NCBI GenBank assembly: GCA_019746975.1
Contig: JAIERK010000094.1
Coordinates: forward strand, 1-61,059
Direction: 5' to 3'
Length of the DNA stretch: 61,059 nucleotides
Source: Candidatus Obscuribacterales bacterium
GTDB taxonomy: Bacteria > Cyanobacteriota > Vampirovibrionia > Obscuribacterales > Obscuribacteraceae
A program made the translations under genes and the position numbers. Of this stretch, positions 53,556 through 61,059 are shown piece by piece (the stretch's first letter is position 1; each line of letters opens with the position of its first letter). Under the pieces are notes generated by a model. That model did not search any database, was not told where the DNA came from, and was given only the letters and a program-made list of their open reading frames with translations.

Positions 53556-54559
53556 AATATATCGGAGAAATCCTACGGGCATTCTTGATTGACTATCTCC
53601 CGGTGCAGAGAGGGCTTAGACCTTCAAGTGTGAAGAGCTATCGAGATGGTTTGCGTTTGTTTTTAGTGTTTGCATCACAAAAGGAAAGATGCAAGATTAC
53701 AAAATTAGAGCCACGGCACTTCAACAAGGATAACTTGATTGATTTTCTTGCTTGGCTTGAGCAAAATCGACAAAATTCTGTTCGAACACGTAATCATCGT
53801 TTGGCTGTGCTTCAATGCTTTTGTGAATATCTTGCATCTCAAATGCCTGAATATGTCTCGGATGCGCAGAAGGTCGCAACGATCCAAATCAAACGGTGTC
53901 ATCCTCCAGAAACCTTTTTTCTTGAAAAGGAAGAAGTGAACCAAATGCTCAGAAATGCTTCGGCTGCTAAACAAAGAAAATTGGCTTTCAGAGACAATGC
54001 ACTTCTTCTCTTCATGTACAACACCGGTGCTAGAGTTCAGGAGGTTACGGATCTAACGGTAGAACAGCTGGAACTAGACGCGCTGCGTGTTCGTCTACAC
54101 GGTAAAGGTGGCAAATGGCGAATGTGCCCACTGTGGAAAGAGACCGCCGCTGTTTTTCAAAAGTTGATCGGCGAGCCAGCACGCGCAAGCGGTGATCCGG
54201 TCTTTCTTTCTAATACCGGCAAACAGCTGACGCGATTTGGAATCTACAAACTCGTCCGCAAGCACACACAACGAATCAGCAAGACACGCTCAAATGGTTT
54301 ATTCAAGGCAGTTTCGCCGCATACGATTCGGCATTCTACAGCGATTCACTTGCTTGAATCGGGAGTAGAAGTCAACGTTATTCGCGGATGGCTTGGTCAT
54401 GTCAGTCTTGACACGACAAATCGCTACGCAGAGATCAACATGCGCATGAAGGAAGAAGCGTTGAACGCATGTCTGCCCCCTACGTCAAATGAAACATGCC
54501 ACGTTGATGTTCGTTGGAGAGAGGATGCAGCGCTGCTAAAATGGCTGGATTCGCTCTAA
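53552..54559 (+). CDS. Tyrosine recombinase 3 of a RIT trio
   Basis: 335 residues: LIDYLPVQRGLRPSSVKSYR (core-binding domain), NTGARVQEVTDLTVEQLELD (Arg), LHGKGGKWRMCPLW (Lys), SPHTIRHSTAIHLLESGVEV (His..Arg) and LGHVSLDTTNRYAEINMRMK (His, Tyr). Corresponds to RitC, related to XerD-like integrases. The start overlaps the previous stop by 4 bp with GGAGG upstream. The last codons adjoin the proposed right boundary of the element. Confidence 0.93.
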   Translation: MKYIGEILRAFLIDYLPVQRGLRPSSVKSYRDGLRLFLVFASQKERCKITKLEPRHFNKDNLIDFLAWLEQNRQNSVRTRNHRLAVLQCFCEYLASQMPEYVSDAQKVATIQIKRCHPPETFFLEKEEVNQMLRNASAAKQRKLAFRDNALLLFMYNTGARVQEVTDLTVEQLELDALRVRLHGKGGKWRMCPLWKETAAVFQKLIGEPARASGDPVFLSNTGKQLTRFGIYKLVRKHTQRISKTRSNGLFKAVSPHTIRHSTAIHLLESGVEVNVIRGWLGHVSLDTTNRYAEINMRMKEEALNACLPPTSNETCHVDVRWREDAALLKWLDSL

Positions 54560-55845
54560 AACTTATGTGCCTCAATGCAAGGGCTCCACCACGTACCAAG
54601 TGCGCTTTGTTGCCAACTCCGGCACATATTCCACTGCGGCACAAAATCCCAATTGAACTTGGGATTGAAAAACAAGTACGCATAGTCACCAGGCTTTGGG
54701 AAAGAGTCTAACTTCTCTCTGATGCCATCGTCGTCCTTGATCGCAAGCGCGGCTGTATACTCAATCAGTGCGCCAGCAAGTTCCTTTCGCTCAAGCGCAT
54801 TTTCGGCGAGTACGACTCTGTTGTCGAAGTTCTTCGGATCAAATCCCATGAGTCTAATGAGACCACACAAATTCGCATCCGTTGTTTTGTTTTGCGGGTC
54901 GAGAAAAAGCGCTTGCTCGCAATATCGAATGGCTTCCTTCGGGGTTGTCGACAGATTGAGAGCCTTGTTATTCAGAGCAATTGCCAGATTTGATTTGGCC
55001 AGATTATAGTCGGGGTCGACACGCGAAGCTTGAATGAAATAGTCGATAGCGAGGTTATACCTTGCGGTGTTAAGCGCTCTAACTCCCCGATTGTTGAGAT
55101 CGATAACTTGTCTCTCCGTCGTTCTTCTCGAGAGGGCGGTTGTCTCTTTCTTTGTTAATCTGTACTGTCGTTGCTTCATCTCTTCCGAGAATCCCAGATT
55201 CGCAAGTCTCTCGGACGAGATGGTGGCTGTGATATCAGCAACTCGCTGTTTCATTTGCTTATTTGCTGGATAGCGCTTCAGTCCGTCTCGTAAAACAGTT
55301 GCTGCGCCTGTTAAGTCCTGCAGCGTCATGAGGCAGTCACCAAGCGCGAGGATTCGGTCGGCTGGTGCATTTTGCGCGTAGGCCAACCTCGCCAACTGGG
55401 CTCGCTGACGCACATTCCGAAGGACGGTGCACTCTCTTGAATAGGCATCTGCTAGCGTTTTATCATCGGTCTTGCTGGCGCAATAGTGACATAATTGCAA
55501 TCCGTCGAGCGCCGCGGTCGAGCTTTCTCCGTAGCGCATCCGCAGGCTGTCATAGACGCTTCGTGCGAGATCGACTGTATCCATATTATCTCGCTGTTCG
55601 AAGTTGCGGATGTCGCAGATGAGTTCTGTCAGTCTGATGGCTTCCGGTGCGAATTCGGACTTCAGGCATTCCGGCAACTCCTTCTCCAGCGTTAGCAGCG
55701 CCTGGGTAATCCTTTTCCTTTGAAGGAAGCAGTCACAAAGGTCGACCAGGCATTGGCCGTAAACGGATGCATCTTTCTGTTGTTTTGACATTCGTATACA
55801 TTGTTCGAGCTCTTGCTCTGCCGACTCGTAGTTGTGCTGAGGCAT
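54556..55845 (-). CDS. TPR protein, 3' part of a broken gene
   Basis: 429 residues of mostly TPR-like helices (YPANKQMKQRVADITATISS; NRGVRALNTARYNLAIDYFI QASRVDPDYNLAKSNLAIAL N). The first ATG in frame is at 55845, but the frame stays open upstream and reads NTGLSVLNKEEGKVPKNKIV AKIILKSARATLVN, joining the frame of 55733-56596 after a one-base shift near 55965. The C-terminus (IEAHKF) is encoded by the proposed end of the recombinase element, so the natural 3' end has probably been lost. Hence it is likely part of a disrupted TonB-like/TPR gene. Confidence 0.65.
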   Translation of the reverse strand: MPQHNYESAEQELEQCIRMSKQQKDASVYGQCLVDLCDCFLQRKRITQALLTLEKELPECLKSEFAPEAIRLTELICDIRNFEQRDNMDTVDLARSVYDSLRMRYGESSTAALDGLQLCHYCASKTDDKTLADAYSRECTVLRNVRQRAQLARLAYAQNAPADRILALGDCLMTLQDLTGAATVLRDGLKRYPANKQMKQRVADITATISSERLANLGFSEEMKQRQYRLTKKETTALSRRTTERQVIDLNNRGVRALNTARYNLAIDYFIQASRVDPDYNLAKSNLAIALNNKALNLSTTPKEAIRYCEQALFLDPQNKTTDANLCGLIRLMGFDPKNFDNRVVLAENALERKELAGALIEYTAALAIKDDDGIREKLDSFPKPGDYAYLFFNPKFNWDFVPQWNMCRSWQQSALGTWWSPCIEAHKF

Positions 55846-56596
55846 GTTGACCAGCGTTGCCCTTGCACTTTTCAGAATGATTTTTGCGACGATTTTGTTT
55901 TTCGGAACCTTCCCTTCCTCTTTGTTTAAAACAGAGAGTCCAGTATTTCTTTTTCTTCGAGTAGATCTCTTCGACGAAACTAACTAAAGTCAGCGCAGAA
56001 AATTCTGATCCGGCACCAAATATGGAGTCGCTCAAATCCAGCGATTTTTTGTATGCGGCTTTCGATTTCTCGATCTCGCCTGTGTCAGCATATGCTTTTC
56101 CCAGGGCTCGATACGCCTGAGCCAAGGCAGATCCTTTCAAGGTTTTCAACGAACCTTCCAGCTTTTGTAGATTGTTCTTTCTGTTAACCTTGAAGTCAAA
56201 AGTGAATTCGATGTCGACTTGAAATTGTGCATTGCTGGGAAGTTTTGCCACGGGAGACGAGCGACGAACGGCTTCGTATGCGGCATGATTGGCGATTATT
56301 AGCTCCGAGCTATTGGTAGATGGCAACTCGATATCCGAGATTATTCCGTCTGCGTAAACTTTGAACTTTGCCGTCAGGCGGTGGTCCTTCTGCGAGACCG
56401 GAGGAAGCCATTTGTCTCTGATTCTTTTTTGAAGGTCTGACATGAATGCGCTGAAATCTAAATACTCGCATTCGGAGGATTTTCTCTTGGAGGCGGGACT
56501 ATTTTTGCCGGCAGCAGGAGAGTCCGCTCCCGACGCCGAGTCGATCAGGGCGATCAAAGCGATTAGTCCGACAATCAGGCTGAATCTGCCGACCAT
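55733..56596 (-). CDS. Exported TonB-C-like/TPR protein, 5' part of a frameshifted gene
   Basis: Signal peptide (FSLIVGLIALIALIDSASGA), then a TonB-C-like domain (FMSDLQKRIRDKWLPPVSQK, FKVYADGIISDIELPSTNSS; about residues 50-150) and one TPR unit (LAQAYRALGKAYADTGEIEK SKAAYKKSL). After residue about 217 (EEIYSKKKK) the frame turns into unlikely basic sequence, while a frame one base later continues as TPR protein (see 54556-55845). The shift lies in an A-rich run, so it may be a real mutation or a sequencing error. Intact, the protein would be about 680 residues. Confidence 0.65.
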   Translation of the reverse strand: MVGRFSLIVGLIALIALIDSASGADSPAAGKNSPASKRKSSECEYLDFSAFMSDLQKRIRDKWLPPVSQKDHRLTAKFKVYADGIISDIELPSTNSSELIIANHAAYEAVRRSSPVAKLPSNAQFQVDIEFTFDFKVNRKNNLQKLEGSLKTLKGSALAQAYRALGKAYADTGEIEKSKAAYKKSLDLSDSIFGAGSEFSALTLVSFVEEIYSKKKKYWTLCFKQRGREGSEKQNRRKNHSEKCKGNAGQHASAQLRVGRARARTMYTNVKTTERCIRLRPMPGRPL

Positions 56597-56744
56597 GAAA
56601 GTACCGCTCCAGCTACGGCGCCCGCCAAAGACTCGTCCCTAACGTAATTCTCAGCTGCAATCAACAGCCCCAGATGTTAATATATTGCAGCATACTTTTG
56701 CGAAAAGTGCTTTCACGGCAGTGTGGGTAGTTGGGGGATGAGAG

Positions 56745-58226
56745 ATGTCTTTGGAGCCCGACAGTTGGTGCCTCCCCGGCGATTGGCCGCGACACAAGTT
56801 CCGCTCATATGGGCGAATAGTGAAGACTCCCGGCGGCTCAGAGTATAGAAGACTTCTTAACTTTCTTTCTAAAAGCGCATCTCAGGGAGAGCGCATCATA
56901 TTCGATTCTTCGCCGGTTCCTAACTTCGCTCAGGTGCCGAACATCGTCAATCGGCGTTTGCGTGTCGCGGATTCGGAAGCAACCCAGGACGACTTCGAGC
57001 AAAGGCGCAAAGCTCCCATTGTCACAATGTCGCCAGTGCCCGGGTTTTCCATTACTTTCGATGAATTTCTCGATATCGACGAATCGGCGCTTGACGGTAA
57101 GGTGCTCGACTTCACGCCGGTCGATGACGGGACCGAAACAATCTCCTCGACCGAGGCGCCAGAGGCACCGGTTTTGGACCCTCGTCAACTTTCGCACCTC
57201 GAGGTCCTTCTAAATGAGTGGTTCAACCGCGAAGCGGATGAGCCTTCTATTGAAGAAGCGATCGTCGAAGTCCAGCAGGATCCCAATCAAAAAAGGCGGG
57301 AACGCGCACTGGAGTTGTTGAATCAGATTCGATCCCAGAATGAATCAGTCGCGATGGATGCCGAGCGCCGACAGTTGCTCGAGCGCCTGGGTGCTGTGTC
57401 ATCGTTTCTAGAGTTTCGGCCGCTCTCTCCTGTGCAGGAAAAGCAGGCGTCGGCTGCGCCGAGACGCCGTCTAAAGCGCAGCGACAATCGTCACCAGGGC
57501 ATACCTCCATCTCTGGTCTTTGTAACCGAGCCGCTAGCGAATGGTTCTCGTCGAGAGGTTTTTCAAAACGGTGCCTCGATTTTGAAAGATGCGGTTGGTC
57601 GTGTAGTGATTGTCAAATCGCGTGATGACTCAACTATCAACTTCACTTATGACGACAAGGGAAAGGTCAAATCTTTCGTCCGGTCCGACCGAGACGGGAA
57701 GATATATACAACAGGCGTACGGGACAAGCATGGCGTGGTGGTTCGTGACGATCACGGCAGTATTCGCGCGCAGGGCGATTCGATGACGGTTGATTCGGCG
57801 GGCTGTGTGAGCATTCGGAAATTCGATGGTCAATTCTGGAGTCTTGATATGCTGCGCAGCATCCACATCGAGCGGCGCATTCTCGAAGACGTCAGCGGCA
57901 ATTGGACCAGTCTGACGGCTTTGCTCACATGCGATGGATTCCGCATGGTGACAAGATTTCAGAAGCTCAACGAAAAACGGCGAGAAAGCTATCGCAAGAA
58001 TGGTGACTGGCTAGGAGGCGATGAGACCAGTAAGTTCAGGTTTTATGGCAGAGACGGATCGATGATTCAGTTTGACAACAATGAGGATCTTCAGGCTCTA
58101 CGCCCGTCGCGCATCTGGCCCCGAGGCTCTCGAAGCATAGAGCCTGAATGGATTGGGAAGCGTCAGGGTGGCACGGCCTGGGAATCTGTACACAGTTATA
58201 TATCTCAGTATTTGTCGGCGTTATAG
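56745..58226 (+). CDS. Hypothetical protein with YD/RHS-like segment
   Basis: 493 residues, soluble and highly charged. The middle-to-C-terminal part contains INFTYDDKGKVKSFVRSDRD GK and related short repeats (FYGRDGSMIQF), reminiscent of YD/RHS-type beta repeats; the N-terminal half is acidic and probably disordered with a coiled-coil stretch (RRERALELLNQIRSQNESVA). No signal peptide and no toxin or catalytic domain recognised. The start is the ATG at 56745 shortly after GGGGGATGAGAG. It stands alone between the TPR gene and the phosphohexomutase gene. Confidence 0.6.
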   Translation: MSLEPDSWCLPGDWPRHKFRSYGRIVKTPGGSEYRRLLNFLSKSASQGERIIFDSSPVPNFAQVPNIVNRRLRVADSEATQDDFEQRRKAPIVTMSPVPGFSITFDEFLDIDESALDGKVLDFTPVDDGTETISSTEAPEAPVLDPRQLSHLEVLLNEWFNREADEPSIEEAIVEVQQDPNQKRRERALELLNQIRSQNESVAMDAERRQLLERLGAVSSFLEFRPLSPVQEKQASAAPRRRLKRSDNRHQGIPPSLVFVTEPLANGSRREVFQNGASILKDAVGRVVIVKSRDDSTINFTYDDKGKVKSFVRSDRDGKIYTTGVRDKHGVVVRDDHGSIRAQGDSMTVDSAGCVSIRKFDGQFWSLDMLRSIHIERRILEDVSGNWTSLTALLTCDGFRMVTRFQKLNEKRRESYRKNGDWLGGDETSKFRFYGRDGSMIQFDNNEDLQALRPSRIWPRGSRSIEPEWIGKRQGGTAWESVHSYISQYLSAL

Positions 58227-58281
58227 TGAAAAGCCGCAGCAATTGCTAAGATAGTTGCTTGCATTAGTAAGGGAGACGACC

Positions 58282-59760
58282 ATGACAGAAGTAATCAAGT
58301 TCGGCACGGACGGCTGGAGAGCTTTGATCGCCGACCAGTTCACTTTCGCTAATGTCGAGCGAATCGCTTATGCTGTGGGTCTCTACGTAAAAGAAAATTA
58401 TCATGCCAAAGGCCCCACCAAGGTCCCTGTTCTGATCGGCTATGACACCCGATTTCTGGCGGACAAGTTCGCTGAGCGCGCCGCTCAAGTGTTGATGGAA
58501 ATGGGCGTTCCGGTCAAGCTCAGCAGTCGCGATGTCCCCACCCCTTGTATCGCCTGGGCTACCCAGCACGAGCCGACTGCAGGCGCAATTCATTTGACGG
58601 CGAGTCACAACCCGCCTGAATATTGCGGCATCAAGTATATTCCTGAGTATGCTGGACCGGCTACCGATGAGATTTCCTCAAAACTTCTCTCTTACCTGGC
58701 GCACACTCCTGAGCATATTCCGTACTCCAGAGACGAGGTGAAGCACTTCGATCCTCAGCCACCATATCTGGCGGCAGTTGGTGAATTCATCAACATGAAA
58801 AAGATTGGGTCTGCAGGTCTGAAAGTAGGATATGACGCGCTCTACAGTACGAGTCGTGGTTATCTCGACCACATTCTCAAGCAATGGGGAGTGTCGGTTA
58901 AATCGCTGCACGATTGGCGCGATCCTCTTTTCGGTGGTGGCATGCCCGAGCCCAAGAAGCAGTTCCTTCGCTATCTAATCGGTATGGTGAAGACAGAAAA
59001 ATTGGATGTTGGCCTTGCCACCGACGGTGATGCCGATCGATTTGCAATTATCGACGAGCAGGGCAACTATCTCTCACCCAACCAGCTTTTATGCTTGTTG
59101 ACGCGCCACATGGTGCGCAACCGCAAAGAAAGGGGTTCAATAGTTCGAACGGTCGCAACCACACATTTGCTCGACAGAATTGGTGAAATGTACGGATTGC
59201 CGATCATCGAAACTCCTGTCGGATTCAAGTTCATCGGCGAAGAGATGCGCAGAGGCGACATCCTTATTGGTGGTGAAGAATCAGGCGGATTGTCGGTGAA
59301 AGGTCACATTCCAGAGAAAGACGGCATCCTGGCTAATCTTCTCGTTATTGAAATGATCGCTTATGAAGAAAAACCTCTGTCTCAGATCTGGGAGGAGCTC
59401 CAGGAGGAGGTCGGCATGCGATTCACGTTCCTCAGAGGAGATCTGATGCTGACGATGAGCACTCAGAAAGGGCTGATGGAGCGACTCACACGCGAGCCTC
59501 TCAAAGAGATCGGTGGCGAGAAGGTCGTTAAAGTGGGCACCAAGGATGGTTTGAAGCTCTATTTCGATGACTACAACTGGATGCTTATCCGTCCGAGTGG
59601 TACGGAGCCGCTCGTCAGGCTCTATTTCGAAGGGACTTCGCAGGAGCGCGTCGAGTGCATCGCTAAAGACTTCAATCTCCAAGCTCAAGAGATTATCGAC
59701 GAACTCGAGAAAAGTGGTCAGTCGAATAAAAACGAAAGACTAAGCGCCAGTGCAAAGTGA
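58282..59760 (+). CDS. Alpha-D-phosphohexomutase (phosphoglucomutase/phosphomannomutase)
   Basis: 492 residues with all four domains: substrate entry FGTDGWRALIAD, active-site Ser108 in TASHNPPEYCGIKY, metal loop DGDADRFAI, sugar-binding GGEESGGLSVK and phosphate-binding RPSGTEPLVRLYFE. It interconverts sugar 1- and 6-phosphates in the cytosol, feeding glycan and peptidoglycan precursor synthesis; which sugar cannot be told. ATG 58282 is preceded by GGGAGACGACC; the in-frame start at 58255 adds nine unconserved residues. The final 25 residues are a variable tail. Confidence 0.95.
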   Translation: MTEVIKFGTDGWRALIADQFTFANVERIAYAVGLYVKENYHAKGPTKVPVLIGYDTRFLADKFAERAAQVLMEMGVPVKLSSRDVPTPCIAWATQHEPTAGAIHLTASHNPPEYCGIKYIPEYAGPATDEISSKLLSYLAHTPEHIPYSRDEVKHFDPQPPYLAAVGEFINMKKIGSAGLKVGYDALYSTSRGYLDHILKQWGVSVKSLHDWRDPLFGGGMPEPKKQFLRYLIGMVKTEKLDVGLATDGDADRFAIIDEQGNYLSPNQLLCLLTRHMVRNRKERGSIVRTVATTHLLDRIGEMYGLPIIETPVGFKFIGEEMRRGDILIGGEESGGLSVKGHIPEKDGILANLLVIEMIAYEEKPLSQIWEELQEEVGMRFTFLRGDLMLTMSTQKGLMERLTREPLKEIGGEKVVKVGTKDGLKLYFDDYNWMLIRPSGTEPLVRLYFEGTSQERVECIAKDFNLQAQEIIDELEKSGQSNKNERLSASAK

Positions 59761-59846
59761 AGATTGTTGAGTCAAACTGTATATATATTGACAAGGCTTG
59801 GCTGTCCTATTGATAAACTTCCAGTGAAAACGCAGAGAAAAGTTTG

Positions 59847-60170
59847 ATGAGCGACAAGGTAAGCGAAAAGATAAGCGATCCGAAAAATGCAAAACACATC
59901 AACTTGTTTAAACAACTGTTGATAACTGCCGGAGCGTTGCTCGCCATTTTTCAGGTTGGTCGAGCGATTCAAGGCAGTGTTGAGCGGCAGGTATTCCTGC
60001 ATAAACAATCTGCGGCTCTTAAGGTCGGCGAGGCGCAAGCCGAGCAGATCAACAAAGAGCTCAGGGATGGCCTTTCCAACTATCGCTCCTCAGCAGGAAT
60101 CGAGCGCCTGGCTCGCGAACGCCTCAATTTGGCGGGTTCTGACGAAGTTGTAATCAGAATTGCGAAATAG
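59847..60170 (+). CDS. FtsB/DivIC-like septum formation protein
   Basis: 107 residues: cytoplasmic N-terminus, one membrane helix (LLITAGALLAIFQVGRAI), then a coiled coil (QAEQINKELRDGLSNYRSSA) and the family's ending IERLARERLNLAGSDEVVIRI. This layout is that of the DivIC/FtsB cell-division proteins, which bridge FtsL and FtsQ at the septum; the assignment rests on this layout and the ending motif. ATG 59847 follows AGAGAAAAG. The gene lies 86 bp after the phosphohexomutase gene. Confidence 0.75.
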   Translation: MSDKVSEKISDPKNAKHINLFKQLLITAGALLAIFQVGRAIQGSVERQVFLHKQSAALKVGEAQAEQINKELRDGLSNYRSSAGIERLARERLNLAGSDEVVIRIAK

Positions 60171-60313
60171 GGCGCTTCTTGACTAGCGGATGGTTGCCTA
60201 AGGCGCGCGCCCGGCAAGCTCGGCTTTTCTACGCAGCGTGCGGTTGCTAAGAGTCCAGCCCTGGCCGAAGCTTGCTTAAAACCCACAAGTTATGAAAAAA
60301 CTGCAAGCAACAA

Positions 60314-60338
60314 GGCCACCCAAACATCGAGGGTGACC
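60314..60338 (-). terminator. Hairpin between convergent genes
   Basis: GGCCACCC (60314-60321) and GGGTGACC (60331-60338) pair with one mismatch around a 9-base loop; on the minus strand a T-rich TTGTTGCTTG follows. It probably ends the small secreted-protein gene at 60372-60593. Confidence 0.5.
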
Positions 60339-60371
60339 TGTCTCAAGTCCGAAGGTTAGTTAGCTCAGTTG

Positions 60372-60593
60372 TTAGCGCACAATTGCTCTAGACAGCCAGA
60401 ATGCTCTGACTGACCGATAAGCTGTGACCATTTTCAATTTCAATTGTGTGGTCTGGACAACTGGAGCAACCGGTACTGCTGGCGCAGTGGTAGGTCCTAG
60501 TATGATAGGTCCACTGGCGAAACTGGAAGTAGCGAAAACGCCAAGTCCCAGTACGCTAGCCAGCAATGCTGATGCGAGAATCCGTTTTTTCAT
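60372..60593 (-). CDS. Small secreted protein
   Basis: 73 residues. The N-terminus ILASALLASVLGLGVFATSS is a clear signal peptide with cleavage after FAS or SFA. The mature part is short and Pro/Val/Ala-rich (TTAPAVPVAPVVQTT) and ends in basic sequence. GGAGGTG lies 11 bases before ATG 60593. No family recognised; probably periplasmic or extracellular. Confidence 0.6.
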   Translation of the reverse strand: MKKRILASALLASVLGLGVFATSSFASGPIILGPTTAPAVPVAPVVQTTQLKLKMVTAYRSVRAFWLSRAIVR

Positions 60594-60761
60594 CTAGTAT
60601 TTTCACCTCCGAACTTCAGGTGTTTTAGCCGGGCTAACCTGATTGTTTTTCATTATCATAGAATGTACCCGGACAGGCACGTCTTGACAATATCATAGCA
60701 CGGTAGATCTAGATTAAAAATAGTAAGAACCCCATTTATGTAGACGCAATTGGAGCTCCCC

Positions 60762-61059
60762 TTGCAAGATTTTATTCTTGTTACATGTATATCAGTATTT
60801 GCCCTCTTGGGCCACGGCGCCGTCACCGTCAAGCCGCTCAGGTGGCTTGTCCGATTCGTTATTGTGGCGACTCTGCTGGGTGAAATCGGCGTGAGTCTGA
60901 CGAGTCAGTCTTCCATGTCGCCATTCGCCAATGGGGTTCTTATCGGAACCTGCATTGCGACTGGCCTCATCCTCTTTTATCACGGTCGGAAGCTTCTCTC
61001 CACCTTGCTGACTGCGATCGACGGGCTGGTCTCCCTGCGTGTTTTGACCGGTCCAATTC
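60762..61059 (+). CDS. Membrane protein, cut by the window end
   Basis: An open frame runs from a TTG at 60762 (GGAG 6 bases upstream) to the last base without a stop, about 99 codons. It reads LQDFILVTCISVFALLGHGA, then RWLVRFVIVATLLGEIGVSL and FANGVLIGTCIATGLILFYH GRKLL, so at least three membrane helices. No family can be named from this part. An in-frame TTG at 60750 is an alternative start. Confidence 0.6.
   Translation, partial: MQDFILVTCISVFALLGHGAVTVKPLRWLVRFVIVATLLGEIGVSLTSQSSMSPFANGVLIGTCIATGLILFYHGRKLLSTLLTAIDGLVSLRVLTGPI

Larger units (their letters stand above)
49989..54571. mobile_element. RIT-type element (three tyrosine recombinases) with passenger gene
   Basis: Three consecutive tyrosine recombinase genes of 421, 329 and 335 residues overlap by 4 bp each, the organisation of 'recombinase in trio' elements. 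The left edge is proposed at the 32-bp palindrome 49989-50020, which carries TTATGTGGCG in both orientations; TTATGTGCC directly after the third stop (54563-54571) marks the right edge. A DUF6882-type gene lies inside on the opposite strand. Gene remnants at both flanks fit insertion into a TPR gene. Boundaries are inferred; no target duplication was confirmed. Confidence 0.65.

Noticed and set aside
60355..60400. tRNA-like string GTTAGCTCAGTTGTTAGCGC
   Set aside because: It resembles a tRNA D-arm, but no anticodon stem, T-arm (GGTTCGA) or acceptor stem can be built around it; it lies over the end of the small secreted-protein gene.

Overview
The window is a bacterial chromosome segment of about 61 kb, roughly half G+C, with about 50 protein genes, no rRNA and no tRNA that I could find. 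The mix of Flp/Tad pilus genes, Hanks-type kinase, many TPR and Sel1 proteins, secreted low-complexity proteins, TonB-like C-terminal domains and a degraded-gene background fits a large-genome member of the Cyanobacteria-related non-photosynthetic lineages (Vampirovibrionia/Melainabacteria, Obscuribacterales type). That assignment is inference from gene style only; no marker gene here settles it.

Layout. 1-4.4 kb: TPR-like protein, a small protein, an OmpR-type response regulator and a polytopic GT-C-like membrane protein. 4.4-7.7 kb (minus): a cytosolic NarL-type histidine kinase gene overlapping a Ser/Thr kinase gene with zinc-ribbon-like cysteines and leucine-rich repeats. 8-12.7 kb: bestrophin-type channel, matrixin-like metalloprotease, Asn-rich secreted protein, emfourin-like protease inhibitor, a small secreted protein. 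12.7-13.9 kb: a graveyard of decayed mobile DNA (resolvase remnant, transposase N-terminus, two kinds of short end-like repeats). 13.9-20.6 kb (mostly minus): Sel1 protein, lipase-like hydrolase, Ca2+/H+ antiporter, small secreted protein, a GIY-YIG-like pseudogene, a divergent MurF-like ligase with two small upstream genes, and an orphan LuxR-type regulator. 

20.7-27.8 kb (plus) is a tight six-gene operon: a membrane glycosyltransferase fused to a phosphoribulokinase/uridine-kinase-like domain, a HAD phosphatase, a class II aldolase-like protein, a protein with two nucleotidyltransferase domains, a GT2 glycosyltransferase and a glycerophosphodiesterase-like protein. Together they look like a pathway that phosphorylates, activates and transfers an unusual polyol or sugar phosphate to a surface glycan or lipid; I regard this as the best candidate for an undescribed system. 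It is followed on the minus strand by tandem paralogous multi-spanning membrane proteins and by a DUF362 plus terpene-cyclase-like pair.

32.9-42.8 kb is a Tad/Flp pilus locus: two 91% identical pilins about 1.1 kb apart, CpaB, TadZ/CpaE, TadA, TadB, TadC, a DUF192 protein, RidA and a prepilin peptidase; no secretin is present. Three secreted proteins on the minus strand follow (43.2-45.2 kb). 45.6-49.4 kb holds tsaD, a zinc-ribbon protein, an FHA protein and a J-domain-like protein. 49.99-54.57 kb looks like a RIT (recombinases-in-trio) element: three overlapping tyrosine recombinase genes, a passenger DUF6882-type gene, a 32-bp perfect palindrome and TTATGT-type motifs at both ends. It seems to have split a TPR gene whose larger part continues at 54.6-56.6 kb and is itself frameshifted. 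The window closes with a YD-repeat-like protein, a phosphohexomutase, a DivIC/FtsB-like protein, a small secreted protein and the start of a membrane protein cut by the window end.
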